From: Zygnema cylindricum
Taxonomy: Eukaryota; Streptophyta; Zygnematophyceae; Zygnematales; Zygnemataceae
Assembly: GCA_037447655.1 (NCBI GenBank)
Contig: JBBHKE010002093.1
Coordinates: 1-55,909, forward strand
Direction of reading: 5' to 3'
DNA: 55,909 nucleotides
Shown here: positions 42,318 through 55,640 of the stretch, one piece after another
Numbering within the stretch: the first letter of the stretch is position 1
How the letters are laid out: every line of letters begins with the position of its first letter
Notes under the pieces: generated by a model
Told to the model about the DNA's origin: nothing
Database searches by the model: none
The model's input: only the letters and a program-made list of their open reading frames with translations
Made by a program: the position numbers and the translations under genes

Positions 42318-45300
42318 CTAGTCCAATTTCAATTTGAGTTTTAATCCACACTTTTTTTTGCAGTATTTTAACTTGGGAGAAGGCACCGGTTTTGTCATCA
42401 TATCAGCTACCATTTCCTCATCAGATCTATATACAAGATTCACGTTTTTATTCTCAACTTTTTCTCTTACAAAACTAAATCTTATGTCCATATGTTTAGC
42501 CTTAAAATGATGTTTTGGATTAGCTGCAATTGCAATGGCAGCTTGATTATCACAAAATACTTCATGCATTCCCTCCATCATATACCCCAGTTCTTGCTGC
42601 AAGGACTTGACCCTCATCAACTCTTTCACAGCAGAACAAGAGGCCATATACTCAGCCTCCATAGTAGACTAAACAACAACCTTTTGTTGCTTACTACTCC
42701 AACAACAAGCACCTTCCCCAACATACAACACATACCCAGAAGTGCATCTTCTCATAGGTGCGTCCCCATAACTGACATCACTCCAAGTAGTGATGTTAGT
42801 GTGCTCCCCTCCCAAATGCAACTATAACTCTGTGGTTCCCACCAGATATCTCATGACTCTCTTGGCTGCCTCCCAGTCTCTCTTCCTAGGATCATTAAGA
42901 CTCCTATTGAGTACTCCAACTGCTGCCGCTATGTCCAACTTGGTACAATTCATAAAATAGATTAAACTTCCTACAACTTGTCTATAAAGAATAGACTTCA
43001 TAAACTCTCTCTCCTGTGGACTCATTTGATCATCTAAGATCATCGCTCCTCCTTCTTCACTCCCATCACTTACGTTTTTCAAGTCCATGGGAGTGGTACA
43101 AATGTTAGCATTTTCCATCTGGAATTTCTCAAGCATATTACCTATTGCTTCTTTTTGAGTAAGTCTGATAATCTTCTTCCCCCTATCTCTCTCCATTTCA
43201 ATCCCCAAAATATATTTTGCCTCCCCTTAATCCTTCATATCAAATCTGCCCCTAAGATCTTTCTTCAGCCTATTGATCTTCTCCAAAGACGTACTCAACA
43301 CAAGCAGATCATCAACATAAATTGCAATAAAAATGACACCATTCTCATCTTCAAACATATCGATAGAATGGTCAGAGCTGGTCCGGATATATCGTAGACC
43401 GGTGAGAAACTCATCTAGTTTCTTATTCCACTGTCGAGGAGCCTGCTTTTGTCCATATAAGGACTTTATGAGCCTGCACAATTTGCACTTTTCTCTTGCC
43501 TCAAAGAACCCCTTGGGTTGCCTCATTAAAATTTCTTCCACTAGCTCACCATTAAGAAAAGCAGTCTTAATGTCCATCTGGTGTATTTCCATGTCTTCCG
43601 TTGTTGCCAGACTGAGGAGAATCCTTACTAATGGGAATCAAACAACTAGAGCAAAGGTCTCCTCATAGTCAATCCCCTCCTTTTGGGTAAGTCCTTTGGC
43701 TACCAATCGAGCCTTATTTCTCTGAATGGTATTATCTGGGTTCAGTTTTAGTTTAAATACCCATTTACACCTAATAGGTTTTCTGTTTGGAGGACAATGC
43801 GTTAGCTCCCAAGTATTTGTTTTCATGATCGAAGCCATCTAATCATTTATGGCTCTAATCCACCTTTCTTTCCCAGGACTATTTACTGCCTCCGAGTAAG
43901 ACTGAGGCTCATATGGGTGAGATTGCTTAGTTACCTTATGAGGAGCCTATTTTTCTTCTATCGTTTTGCTGCTTTTTCTTCCTCCCTCAAACTCCGAAGA
44001 TGGAATGGATGGAAGTCTTGGATTTCTCATCACTGTCTCATCGGCTCCCCTCTCCATGGGAGCCGGTTCTGGTCCCACTTCTTCTATCTCCTCGAAGTCC
44101 ATAGGAGTATGTGAGATTTCCGATAAGTCTGTTGTATCTCGGATCTCCTCTAAATCTCCAATCACGGTTTCATTCATGTCATTTTCGGGAACAACCAAGT
44201 TCTCCTCACTCTCGAACTCATATCTGATTGTAATCTTCTTTCTATATTTCAAAGGGTCAAATGACTTCCCTTTATCCATGACAACTAGGTGTTTGACTAG
44301 AATGATATATTTCTTTGATAAATAATAGACTCTATATCCCTTAACATTGTCATCATATCCCACAAAGTATATTGGTTTTCCCTTAGCATCTAGTTTCCAT
44401 TTTTTACTATCCGTGTCATGACTCTAAACTTGGCTACTAAATATTTTAAGGTGTGAGATATCCAGTTTTTTTCCAGCCCATCTCTTAAAAGGTGTCACTC
44501 CCTTTACAGCTAAGGTAAGGACTTTATTCTTAATGTAATTTGCACAGTTCATTGCTTTTTCACGAAATCTCTTTCCTATTTTCTTGTCGGCCAACATACT
44601 GCATGCACTATCTCCTACTGTTCGATTGAACCTCTCAACTACCCCATTTTGTTTTGGGTTATATGGTACAGTTTTTTGGTGATGCACTCCTTCATCTCTC
44701 ATATATTCCTCAAACAAGTCAGAGGTATATTCCCCCCCATTATCACACCTTATCCTCTTACTGGAGGTTTCATGCAATTTCTCACTCCATGCTTTATATT
44801 CTTTGAAGTAAGTTGATGCTTCAGACTTTGTTTTGAGAAAGTAGACTCTAGAGTATCTAGACCAATCATCAGTTATTGTCATCATAAACCTCTTTCCTCT
44901 AACCGAAGGTACTTTTGCAGGCCCCCAAATATCTGTGTGGACCAAGTCTAATACTTTCTCACCTCTATATGTGGCGGCTTTGGGAAAGGGAAGTTTGTGA
45001 GCCTTACCCTGAGCACAACCACTACAATCATCCATCATTTCATCATCCCCAAACTGAATGCCTTCTACTACCCTAAGCTTTTTCATTTCCCTCAACTTAT
45101 CAAAATTCACATGCCCCAACCGCTTATGCCAAATAATCACCTTGACACACCAACATCGTAAGCATTTTTCTTTTCATTACTCAGGTTAAGCCTAAACATT
45201 CCTTTGCTACCTTATCTGTCATGAAGTAAGCTTCATCACCATACTAAGCTGTAAAGATTCCCTTTCTAGTGAAGGTATAAAACTCTTTGTCATCTAACAC

Positions 45301-46622
45301 AGACGTAGAAACAAGATTTTTACTCATTCAGGAATATAGAGTACATCTAAAAATGTATATATAGAAGTCTTAACCTCCACTAAGAATTTCAAATCTACCG
45401 ACCCCATCTGATCTGTTGTAACCACTCTCCCATCCGTATACTCTATCTCTACAATAAGGATATTTTTTAGCTTAGTGAAGAGTTCCTTATCATGACACAT
45501 ATGCATAGATGAACGTGAGTCGATGATCCATCCTTCTTGTGGAGCTTCCCGAATTTCTCCAAGGGCACACTTCTGTCTCCGAGGGATCTCCTTCTCCTCC
45601 AGACTCTCGTCAAAATGAAGCTACCCATCCTCGTGAGAAGACCCATCCATGGTTTCTCGTGTCACTTTTGTAACCACAAGTGCCTTTTTCTTCCCTCCGG
45701 AAGAACCCCCTCCACGGTTCTCTTGGAGCCTTAGTTTCGACAGCTTAAAACAATCTACGATCAAGTGTCCTAGCTTTTAGCAAAAATGACAAAGGCCTTT
45801 TGGGGGCCTCGGTCTTCTAGAATGATCTCTTTCCCCTTTGTATGGTTTCTTCGGGTCCTTCCCCCATCGGTCCCCTCCTGTTGTTAGAGCTTGAATGCTC
45901 TTTCCTCCTCTCCTAATATCCATTATGTTTTTTTGCACAAGTATAATCCTGACCATTGTGTTCCATCTCCATGAACTATCAAGCATTTCCTGTACTCGGT
46001 ACACTATGTTCTCGTCCTCATCTGGTAACTTCATGATAACGGTGTCACCTTTCATTTTTATTGTACCTATCCACTCGGCACTTTCCATCTCCATATACAA
46101 ACAAGAAAGATCATAACAATAATCTAACGTCTTTCCTCGTTTGTAAGTGTAACTTACTAGCTTTTGCTCAGCCAACTACAGCTCCTGAATAGTTTGAGCT
46201 CTATAAATCTCCACCTAACTCACCCACCACTCCTCAGCCTTGTAAATGTGAAGATGAGGGATGGCCAAAGCTTCAGTGAGGTGGCTCAAAATGAAGTTCT
46301 TGGCAGCCATGTTTACATCCTCCCACATTTGAGTATCGTTCTCCGCGGTCTTCACGGTCGTCGCTCTTGGTACTCTCGCAATAGGAGCAACGTGTGTCTT
46401 CTTCCATTTCCCCTTTTGAGACACACTCTTGTCCCTTTCATGTGCATCCTTTGTTGAGGCAGCCGTTGATGAAGGAAACCTTACTCCTCCAAATCTTGGT
46501 GGAGTTGCGGAAGGTGGACGTTTCACTTGTCCACTGATAATACCCCCGTATCGTTTTACACACAAAGCTCCCATCATCATGGCTTCCCAATAGATGAACC
46601 TTGATCCGTTGAAGGTGGGCAC
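42318..46622 (-). pseudogene. Ty1/copia gag-pol of element 1, degenerate
   Basis: Read from 46622 downward: gag (FNGSRFIYWEAMMMGAL), zinc knuckle CHFC-stop-KLGHLIVDC near 45770, protease reading WIIDSRSSMHMC near 45510 (expected DSG), pre-integrase H/C ribbon with GHVNF and CSGC, integrase D-D-E (DIWGP, DNGGEYTS, NGVVERFNR; 45140-44424), reverse transcriptase (KTNTWEL, CKWVFKLK, AIYVDDLLVL; 43838-42822), RNase H (MEAEYMASC, CDNQAAIAIA, AKHMDIRF; 42662-42318). The order integrase before reverse transcriptase defines copia. Several in-frame stops and frame breaks separate the parts, so it cannot encode an intact polyprotein. Reverse transcriptase and integrase catalytic residues are still visible. 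Confidence 0.92.
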
Positions 46623-46639
46623 CCTAGAGGGTTGGCCCG

Positions 46640-47113
46640 TAACTTGTAATTATGTGTCCTCCATTGGAACACAAAGTATAGGAAGCCTCTATAAAGTATT
46701 TAACTAACCCACTTCAAGCCACAACCGTTGCTGTCCAAGAAGGCAAAATGACAGTTTGAGTACACCTTTGTGCAGCCTGTATTCCCCTCAGTCCGTATTA
46801 AAAGGAGTCACTGAAAACGGCCAACCAACCGATAAGTTATGAGCCAGCAAAAATGCCAATTTATATAAAGTTCTCTTAGAGAGAGAGGTGACTTCCTACC
46901 TAAATTTCCTAAGTCCTACACCTCTCTCACAACCCCTATCTAGTCAAGTACGAACCAATCATATAACTGTAAAGTTCAGATAAGGTACTACGGCTGATGT
47001 CTTTTTTGTACGGCCGGTGTATGACAAGGCTACAGAGTGGACACTTGTCACTTTTCCACTCGTTCGTATATTTTCCGGAATTCCCGCGACCGAATGTCAT
47101 CCTTCCACGCAGC
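46640..47113 (-). mobile_element. Truncated 5' LTR of copia element 1
   Basis: Matches about the first half of LTR1 and LTR3 (TTATGTGTCCTCCATTGGA, AGTATTTAACTAACCCACTT, GTACGGCCGGTGTA) and stops abruptly at TTCCACGCAG, where plus-strand copia sequence begins. The primer-binding region below it is not a clear tRNA complement. Confidence 0.82.
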
Positions 47114-49181
47114 AAATTGAATCACTAAAAATTGCTTTTGAGAAATCTAATGTCCAAGAAGAACTTCTAGTGGCAGGACATTTCTAGGACTATAAATACT
47201 CCGGGGGGAGTATGGTGGAGTATTGTGACAACTTTCGTACTATTATTGATGCACATTCATCTGCTGGTGGCTCATTTCTTGAGTTCTAGCAAGCAGCTTT
47301 ACTTGTTAGAGGACTCCCAAGTGATATGAAAGAAGTGTTTGTCCAGCTGAAAAATCATGATAAGTCTAGCTGGACATTTCACTTAGCATACAATCTAATC
47401 TTAGAAGAAGAGGCAACTACTAAAGTACTTCATGGAAAGAAAAAGGTAGAGGCTTTGAACAAAGATTTTGACAAAAAAACTTTACTTAATGAGAACAAAA
47501 ATAAGGATAGGAATCAAAATTTGAATCAGTATAACAATAGGCCAAATAGACAATCTAATACTTGCTTTTAGTGCTCTGAAAAGGGACATGGATATAGGTA
47601 CTTTTTGAAGCGGAAAAAGGCAAATGATACAGGATTATATTGTCCACACTAGCAGCAAAGCCCATATCATTAAGGCTTTTCTGTGAACTTTTCTGTAGTA
47701 ACTCCTCTCTTCTCAGGTTCTGCGAATGAAAAAGATGATCCCTTGTCTTATGCTCAAGGAGAAGAAGCAGAATTATTTGCAATGGCGACAGCTATGGAAG
47801 GTCAAAGAGATACACAATGGATCATGGATACCGGAGCTTTGGCACACATGTGTTGGAAGAAATCTAGTTTTTTCAACCTCAAGGCGACAACCACCAAAAA
47901 CAACTACTATGCATGCTGCATGAGTGTGCAAACTTCAGCATAAGGTGATGTATCTTTAATGGTAGTTGTGGGGGGAAAATCTGTAGATATAACTCTCCAA
48001 AATGTGTTACACGTACAAAAGTTCAAAAAAAATCTATTTTCTACTTTTTTGGCAAAGAGCTAAGCTTTTAATTGTAATCCTCAAAGGAAAAAGACATGTT
48101 GTTAGCAAGCTAGGTAAAGTTGCAGTGACAAGAACTAGAGATGCAACCAAGATGTATAGGATGCATATGACAGAATACAAAGAAAATGATGTTCTCTATT
48201 CTATTGTATCATGTGTCAATGAGCTTTGACATAAGAGATTAGGCCATGTCAATTATGATAGCTTATAAAAGATGGTGAATTCAGGAAAGGTTAAGGGTAT
48301 TTCTCATACTTGTCAGCCTGTGAAATCATGTAATGGATGCTCACTTAGAAAGATCCACATATTATCTTATCCACAGCAATGTGACCACAGATCAAACAAA
48401 GTTCTACAACTTATCCAATCAAATGTTCTTGGTCCATCACAAGTTCTATCAGCTCGAGGTGTCCACTATATGGTTACATTCACAAATGACAACTCAAGGT
48501 TCACAAGAGTCTACTTCATGCAGCACAAGGGTGAAGTGTTAACACACTTCAAGCACTACAAAGCATGGGTAGAAAAGCTGCATGGAGTTCCGATCTTGGC
48601 ACTAAGATCGAACAACGGAGGAGAATATACTTCAAAGGAGTTCGAACAGTTTCTCGTCCAAGAAGGTATTAGTCACAATCTGATATTTCCGTACACAGCG
48701 AAACAGAATGGTGTTTGTGAAAGACTAAATAAAACTGTAACAGTAGGTGTTTGGTCTATGCTTGCGGATAAAGGTTTAGATTTGAAATTCTGAGCTAAAG
48801 CACTCAATTTTAGGGTCTATATTAAAAATAAAATTGCATCTAGATCTGTTAAAACCACGCCTTATGAACTCTAGATAGTCATGAAATCGGATGTTAGTCA
48901 CTTTAGAGTATTTGGCAGCAAATTTTTTGTCTTCGAAACATCGCAAACAAAAAAAAAAATGGAAGCTAAGGGCTAACTTCGGATCTTTATGGGATATGAT
49001 GACAATGCAAAGGGTTATAAGGTATATGTCTCAGAGAAAAAAAAACTTATTGTATGTAAAAATATATTGTTGAAAGATGAGCAGGATTCGGTTAATCTTT
49101 TCACAAACAACAAAAGTGAACAAACAAAAAAGGTACAAGAGTATGTGATCTTTCAACATACTCAACCTGTTGATTTTCAGT
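47114..49181 (+). pseudogene. Fragment of a second Ty1/copia family (gag-protease-integrase), plus strand
   Basis: Starts inside gag (RGLPSDMKEVFVQL near 47313), zinc knuckle CF-stop-CSEKGHGYRYF near 47565 with the last cysteine lost, protease WIMDTGALAHMC near 47820, pre-integrase LGHVNYDSL and SCNGC, integrase (ARGVHYMVTFTNDNSRF, RSNNGGEYTSKEF, QNGVCERLNKT; to about 48793), then MGYDDNAKGYKVY near 48989. No LTR of its own; both ends are cut by minus-strand copia LTRs. Many stops. Confidence 0.88.
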
Positions 49182-50185
49182 TGCAATTCTGTGTCCTCCA
49201 TTCGACTAGAGAATACAGGATGCCTCTAAAAAGTATTTAACTAACCCACTTCAAGCCAAAAACCACTTGTGTCCCGTAAGGCAAAATGACAATTTGACTG
49301 CACGCCTATACAGCTTGAACTCCCTTGAGTCCGTAGCAAAAAGATTCACTGAAATCGACCAACCAGCCGAAAAGTTATGAGCCGGCAAAAATGCCAATTT
49401 ATACAAAGCTCTTTTAGAGGGAGAAGAGACTACCTACCTCAATTTCCTAAGTCCTAAACGTCTCTCACAACCCCTATTTACTGAAGTATGAACCAATCAT
49501 ATAACTATTAAGTACATAAAAGGTACTACGGCCGATGTCTTTTCTGTTTGGCCGGTGTACAAAAAGGCTTCTTAGTGACGCGTGTCACTTTTCCACTTGT
49601 TCGTATATTCTCTAAAATTCCTGCGACCGAATGTCATCCTTCTATGCGGTGCCAGGTCATGCCATGTCTATAAAAGCCAAAGTGACCATTTCGCGATCTC
49701 AACAATGAAGTGCGCCGTCGGATTAAATCTGACATTAAATGTCGACCATTGAAACAAATGTCGGATTCATTTGTTTCGTGCGAAATATTGTTCGCACTAA
49801 ACCTTAACAAGTTATATGTTCATTCGTCCATATTTAAGTTGAATGGTTTCAGTATTATACAATATTTTAAATACTTATCAAACCCTATATCTCCTAACGG
49901 ACTTCTACGCCAGACTGGTTAGAGCTAACGACTACGCCGCGCTTAGCCGGTCGGGGGTTGGAGTCTTGCCGAACTTAACCTTTTGTTAAGAGTGACTTAA
50001 GTCACTCGCTAGTCCTTCCTATGGAGCTGAGGCAGCCATGGCTCCATCGCTCTCTCTCTCCTTCAGTTACTAAAACAAGTATGGGGGCAAGTGAGAAAAG
50101 ATTGAGGCAGGCTGCCTGCATTTTCTTTATCTGTTTCCGCTAATTATTTTAGACATAGAAAATAGCAAACATACTTATTTCAACA
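49182..50185 (-). mobile_element. 3' LTR of copia element 2
   Basis: Plus-strand start TGCAATTCTGTGTCC, other end TTATTTCAACA next to the AGAAAATAAGGGGAG polypurine tract. About 1004 bp, related to LTR1. It has a tRNA-like block with A-box-like TGGTTAGAGCTAACGA (49916-49931) and a degenerate B box near 49957-49967. Confidence 0.85.
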
Positions 50186-50199
50186 CTCCCCTTATTTTC

Positions 50200-53032
50200 T
50201 ATTCTAATTAAAACTTTTCTTTTAATCCACATTTTTCCCTACAATATTTTAACTTTGGAGAGGGCATAGGTTTGGTCATCATGTCAGCCACCAATTTTTC
50301 ATCAGATTTATACACAAGATTTACAATTTTATTTTAAACTTTTTCCCTTACGAAGCTCAATCTTATGTCCATGTGTTTAGCATTGATATGATGTTTTGGA
50401 TTGGCTACAATGGCAATGGCAATCTGATTATCACAAAAAACTTCATGCTCTCCCTCCTTCATATTGTTGTTATAGGACCACTAGAGCAGGTGGAGCATCA
50501 GCATTTGTACTGGAAGTAAATATAATATCACTTACACAAGCTTATCAAGAATCCTATCAAACAACTTTTTTCTACAGCTCACCAAATATGACATAAAGCA
50601 TCAAACTGCTTTAAACTATACCACAATATACAATATCACAAAGAATAACAACTCCCAAAGTTTCAGCTCAATTGATCCTTGATACACCAAGATATGCAAC
50701 TCAAAAGTTTCCAAAATTAAGTTTGTAGATTACATAGTCTGGAAGTCTGGATGCATAAAATGTTCTACGTCTTAAGTCTCATACTCTTCACTTAGTTGTC
50801 CTACTCCATAGTGTTGTATGGCCGATACAAGTGTTCCTAAAAGATATGTCCTAAAGAACTAAACTCCCACTAAAGTCTAAGTGCTGCTGATCACGCTAAA
50901 ACTAATCTATCATTTTAGAATCTATGTTACTGAGAATCCTTTACAGGTGATTTGTTCAAATACTTGTCGCCTGACTTTAGTGAAAATTAATTGGGTACGT
51001 CCATCCGGCTGTTGCAGAACATCTGTTAGCGAGTCATTTAATTATTCTCTTATGAATCTTGTCTGTTGACTAGATCTATATCAACAGTAGCAGCACAATC
51101 GAAATCATGATCACATTCAAATATATGTGGCTTCGTAGCAGCTACGTTGTCCTATACCAAAAACAGCCACAGTTGCGTTTATCTTGTTTCGTAGCAACAA
51201 CTTTGTCTTGTACCAAAATTTCAGCAGTTGCGTTTGTTTTGTTGCGTCGCAGGCTGCGTTCGGATGTATAGACCATATCAAAAATAGCCGCAACTACGCT
51301 TGTTCCATCTGCGTTGCAGCTGCGTTGTCGGTACCAATCAAAAATGTGCACTTTGCTTTAAGTGACGACGCATGTCCCTATAGATCTATTTTTCTGGCGT
51401 CGTATTTATTTGATGAGACTTAAAGCTTTCCAAAAACAACACGTATACCGCAATTCTCGCAACAAGGATTTCACCTACGTTGACTCTTTCACAATCAAAC
51501 AAGAGGCCATATACTCAGCCTCCATAGTAGATTGAGCAACCACCTTTTGTTGTTTACTACTCCAACAACAAGCACCTTCCTCCACATACAACACATACCC
51601 AGAAGTGCATCTTCTCATAGGTGCATCCCCATAACTGGTATCACTCCAAATAGTGATATCAGTGTGTTTCCCTCCCAAATGTAACCATAACTCTCTAGTT
51701 CCTCCTAGATATCTCATGACTCTCTTTGCTGCCTCCTAATCTCTGTTCGTAGGATCATTAAGACTTCTACTCAGTACTCCAACAACTACCGCTATGTCCA
51801 AACTGGTAGAGTTTATAAAATAGATCAAACTTCCTACAACCTGTCTATAAGGGATATACTTCATATACTCTTTCTACTCTGGACTCATCTGATCATCCAA
51901 GATCATCTTTCTTCCTTGTACACTCCCATCACTTATTTCTTTCAAGTCCATAGGAGTGGTACAACTGTTAGCCTTTTCCATCTGGAATTTTTCAAGCATA
52001 TTACCTATTGCTTCTTTCTGAGTAAGTTTGATAATCCTTTTTCCCCTATCTCTCTCCAATTGGATCCCCAAAATATATTTTGCGTCACCTAAATCCTTCA
52101 TATCAAATCTGCCCCTAAGATCTTTTGTTTGCCAATTGATCTTATCTAAAGACTTACTCAATATAAACAAATCATCCACATAAACTACAATAAGAATGAC
52201 ACCATTCTCATCTTAAAACATATAGATGGAATGGTCAGAGCTGATTCAGATATATCCCAGACAAGTGAGAAACTCATCTAGTTTCTTATTCCACTCTCGG
52301 GGAGCCTGCTTTAGTCCATATAAGGACTTTATGAGCCTGCACACTTTGCACTCTTCTCTTGCCTCCACGAACCCCTCGGGTTGCCTCACGAAAATTTCAT
52401 CCTCTAGGTCACCATTAGGAAAAGCATTCTTAATGTCTATCTGGTGTATTTCGATGTTTTCTATTTTTGCCAGACTAAGGAGAATCCTTACTGATGGGAA
52501 TCAAACAACTGGAGCAAAGGTCTCCTCATAGACAATCCCTTCCTTTTGGGTAAATCCTTTTGCTACTAATCAAGCTTTATATCTCTCAATGGTATTATTT
52601 GGGTTCAATTTTAGTTTAATAACCCATTTACACCCAAAATGTTTTATCTCTAGAGGACAATACGTTAGCTCCCAAGTATTTGCTTCCATGATCGAAGCCA
52701 TCTCATCATTTATGGCTCTAATGTACCTTTCTTTCTCAGGACTATTTACTGCCTCCGAGTAAGACTTAGGCTCATCTGAGTGAGATTCCTTAGTTACCTT
52801 ATGAGTGGCCTATTTTTCTTGTATCGTTTTGCTGCTCTTTCTTTCTCCCCCTCACTCTGAAGCTGGAATGGATGAAGGATTGGATTTCTCTTCACTGTCT
52901 CATCGGCTCCCCTGTCCATGGGAGCCGGTTCTAGTCTCACTTCTTCTATCTCCTCGAAGTCCATAAGAGTATGTGAGATTTCTGGTAAGTGTGTTTTATC
53001 TCAGATCTCTTCTGTATCTCCAATCACGATTT
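50200..53032 (-). pseudogene. Ty1/copia pol of element 2, degenerate and interrupted
   Basis: Same family as element 1. RNase H C-terminal part 50225-50466, then a 1.0-kb insertion, RNase H N-terminal part 51477-51720 (YVLYVEEGACCWSSKQQK, MEAEYMASC), reverse transcriptase 51721-52700 (VVYVDDLFIL near 52170; KWVFKL region degraded), connection segment to 53032 where homology to element 1 (about 44175) ends at a probable LTR. Frame breaks throughout. Confidence 0.88.
50467..51476. mobile_element. About 1.0-kb insertion of unknown type in copia RNase H
   Basis: Homology to element 1 stops at CTCCCTCCTTCATAT and resumes at CTCTTTCACAATC. The insert has no recognised ORF; it carries repeated GTTGCGTTT(A/G)T and CGTAGCAGCTACG/CGTAGCAACAAC words (51130-51330). 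No clear terminal repeats or target duplication. Confidence 0.6.
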
Positions 53033-54127
53033 TGTTGAGCGTGCCGGGAAACCGTGGTGTTTAGGTGAGATGTCCAAAGAGGGGTCCATGAGAAATATGC
53101 AATTCCCCCAAATGCAGATGCCCTCTCGGGTTTATGACAATGCCCTTCATTGTCCCTTCCCCCCCAGGGGTATGCATAAGTATAATGAGGAATGGAGTAA
53201 AGAAAAAAAAGTACTTTGTACCCCTCTTGATTCTTGTTGTCAAGCTCGTGTGCAACTTCAGCACATTTGCACTCCCAAGAGTTTTGGGGCCTCATTCCAC
53301 CTTGTATGGACTCTATCGCACGAAGGAGGGGAGGACAACTAGCTTGATGAGATCTTTGTATTTTCACTTTGGAGCACTACGCACTTTGGAGCACTACGCA
53401 CTTTAGTTCACCAACAACGGAGGTCGAACGGCGCAGTTAGTCTTGAGCAAAGTTGGCGGCTCCATTACATTACATCCGTTCTATGTAGCTCTAGTAGAGG
53501 GGTTTTTTGTGAAACGACACGTGAACCTTGGGAGTGTCTTGTAGATCTTGCTGTTAGCTGTTAGTAGGATATTAGTTAAGGCCCTACAGATGGATATAGC
53601 ATTTATGACGCCGGGTCAAAGTTAGGCATTTCCCGTCAATTCATGACTTTGTTGCCCATGAGTGTACAGTAAGAGGAACTGTGGCTGTGATTCTAACCGA
53701 AACTAGTTGCCTAACTTTTTGCCTTAAGTGTAGTACAGTCTATTTTGTCTTATGTTCGTGCGATAACAATTGGTGGCCGCTAATTGGCTTTTGGAATTTC
53801 TTTGACTTTGGCACTTGCAGTAGGACGAACTTTGGTTGTATAAGGCACTTGGGGCCGAAGGAGACAGGTTGCTTTTTCAATACTGTCTCCTAAGAAAACC
53901 CTCAGAGAATTAAATCAATCTTTCTGTTGGAGATCATTTGCATTTTGTTGTGGACACTATTGCCATCTTTGTTTTGGATTGTCTTTTGTGGAGACCGTAT
54001 CACGGGTTGGTAGTTGGCACTATCCTCACTTTGGTTTGTTTGGACTTTCGCTGTTTGAAACTAAGAAGAGTCTTGTCAGATCTGTATGGTGGAACCGGGA
54101 GGGGTGAGGGAGATTCTTACCTATCAT
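53033..54127 (+). mobile_element. Probable LTR with adjoining primer-binding site
   Basis: Begins TGTTGAGCGTGCCGGGAAAC exactly where copia element 2 homology ends, and ends GATTCTTACCTATCA. It is followed by TTGGTAATAAGAGTTCGG, close to the TGGTATCAGAG primer site complementary to plant initiator Met-tRNA. TG...CA ends and 1.1 kb length fit a plus-oriented 5' LTR. A 17-bp tandem repeat (TTTGGAGCACTACGCAC) is at 53370-53403. The partner LTR is not in the window. Confidence 0.5.
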
Positions 54128-55640
54128 TGGTAATAAGAGTTCGGGGTGATAAGAGTGAAGTGTACTCCATAAAGGTAAGGCAGAAAAACAACTATGGCCC
54201 ACACCGCGGCGAGTAATTCCCCATGGTAACTGTTGTAATTCCCTTCAGCGTTATTATTACATCGGCTTGAGTAGGCCACTACATACTCAGCCATGGCATC
54301 GTCGAATTGCGCCAAAACTGCTCCCAATCCGAACTTGCTCCAATTTGTATAAAGGAGAAACCGCCCCTGGTGATCGAGCATCCGAAGCACAGCTTGCTGC
54401 TTAAGGGAATCTTTGAGGAATTGGAAAGCAATCTGCTGTTCTTCATTCCACTTCCATTCCTAGTCCTTTCGCAATTATAGATTTAATGGCTGAGCATGGC
54501 TACTGAATTCATGAATAAACCTTCGGTAATAATTTGCAAGGCCTAAGAAAGTACGAAGAGCAGAAATGTACTGCGAGGGAGGAAGAGCGTCAAGGGCTGC
54601 CACCTTAACCATTTGAAAACCGACTGTCCCAGGAGTCACCTCATGACCTAAATAAAGGATTTTATACACCCGAAAGATGCCCTTCCCCGGGTGACACTTC
54701 ATGACGGCTGCTTGGAGCGTCCGGAGAACAGTATATATATACTCCAAGTGTTCTACAATGTCTTCGAGAAGATGATCACATTGTCGATGTAGCATCGACG
54801 AAGCTAATTCCCCGGAGAGTCTCGTCCATGGCCCATTGGAGGTTGGAAGCTGCATTTTTGAGGCCAAAAGGCGTGTATAGCCATTCATACAACTTGGATC
54901 CTACCGAAAAAGCGGTCCTCTCCCGGTGCTTGGGCTCCATTGGAATCAGTTGAAATCCATTCTCTATATTCAATGGGACTAGATGGTGGCCCCAGCAAGA
55001 GAGTCAAAGATCTTTTCCAGGGTAGGCATAGGATAACGGTCAGAGAAAGTTGCCGCGTTAAAATAAGATAGTCCCCACACATCCGAAAATCTACAGTTTT
55101 TCTAGAGGAGTCTTTCTTTGGCGAGAGCATGGTTGGTGAGGCAAACCCATGTAGCCTTGTAATCTCCTGCATTTGCCCTGCGTCCACCAAAGTTTGCACC
55201 TTTGTGGTAATGAACTCCTTCTTCTTGAAACTAAGAGGATATTGTTTCTACCTAACAGTTGCCATCTTGTCGATCAGTTCTATCTAGAAAGGGGTCCCTT
55301 TATAGATTCCTACATCTGTGTCAAACCAAGCGAACACCTGCCCGTTCTCCTCTAACAACTTAGATACCTGGGCCTTCTGCTGTGGGAATAGCTCTTCCCA
55401 TAGAGTCCAGTCCATCTTCCCGGGTTCCACTGCCGCCAATGCTTTTGGTGGCCGAACCCATAGGGAGATGTCGAATTTCAGCTCTATCTCTAGGTCTATC
55501 CGTTTCTCGGTTGTTAAAACGCTGCTGCTAACAACTTCCCTTGACCTGCCCTGATCTATGTCTTTGCTCCCCCCCGCTAAGGAAACTCCTGGGTTTAGTG
55601 TGTTATTTGAATGAAATTGTGTAAATTTTTCCACGCTATC
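54124..55640 (-). pseudogene. Ty3/gypsy pol fragment (reverse transcriptase-RNase H), degenerate
   Basis: Minus strand, from 55634 downward: spacer with EELFPQQKAQVSKLLEENGQ, VFAWFDTDVG; reverse transcriptase pieces (VDAGQMQEITRLHGFASPTM, FRMCGDYLILTRQ, LYEWLYTPFGLKNAASNLQW), the YxDD site present only as YIDN in a shifted frame near 54790, then LGHEVTPG, FLGLANYYRRFI, and RNase H (FLLYTNWSKFGLGAVLAQ, ELLAAVWAI). PFGLKNA and FLGLxNYYRRFI are Ty3/gypsy signatures. Integrase is absent in the window. Frameshifts and stops make it non-functional. Confidence 0.9.

Noticed and set aside
52996-53406. Minus- and plus-strand open frames of 90-123 codons as a new gene
   Set aside because: They lie inside a probable LTR, overlap on both strands and show no known domain.
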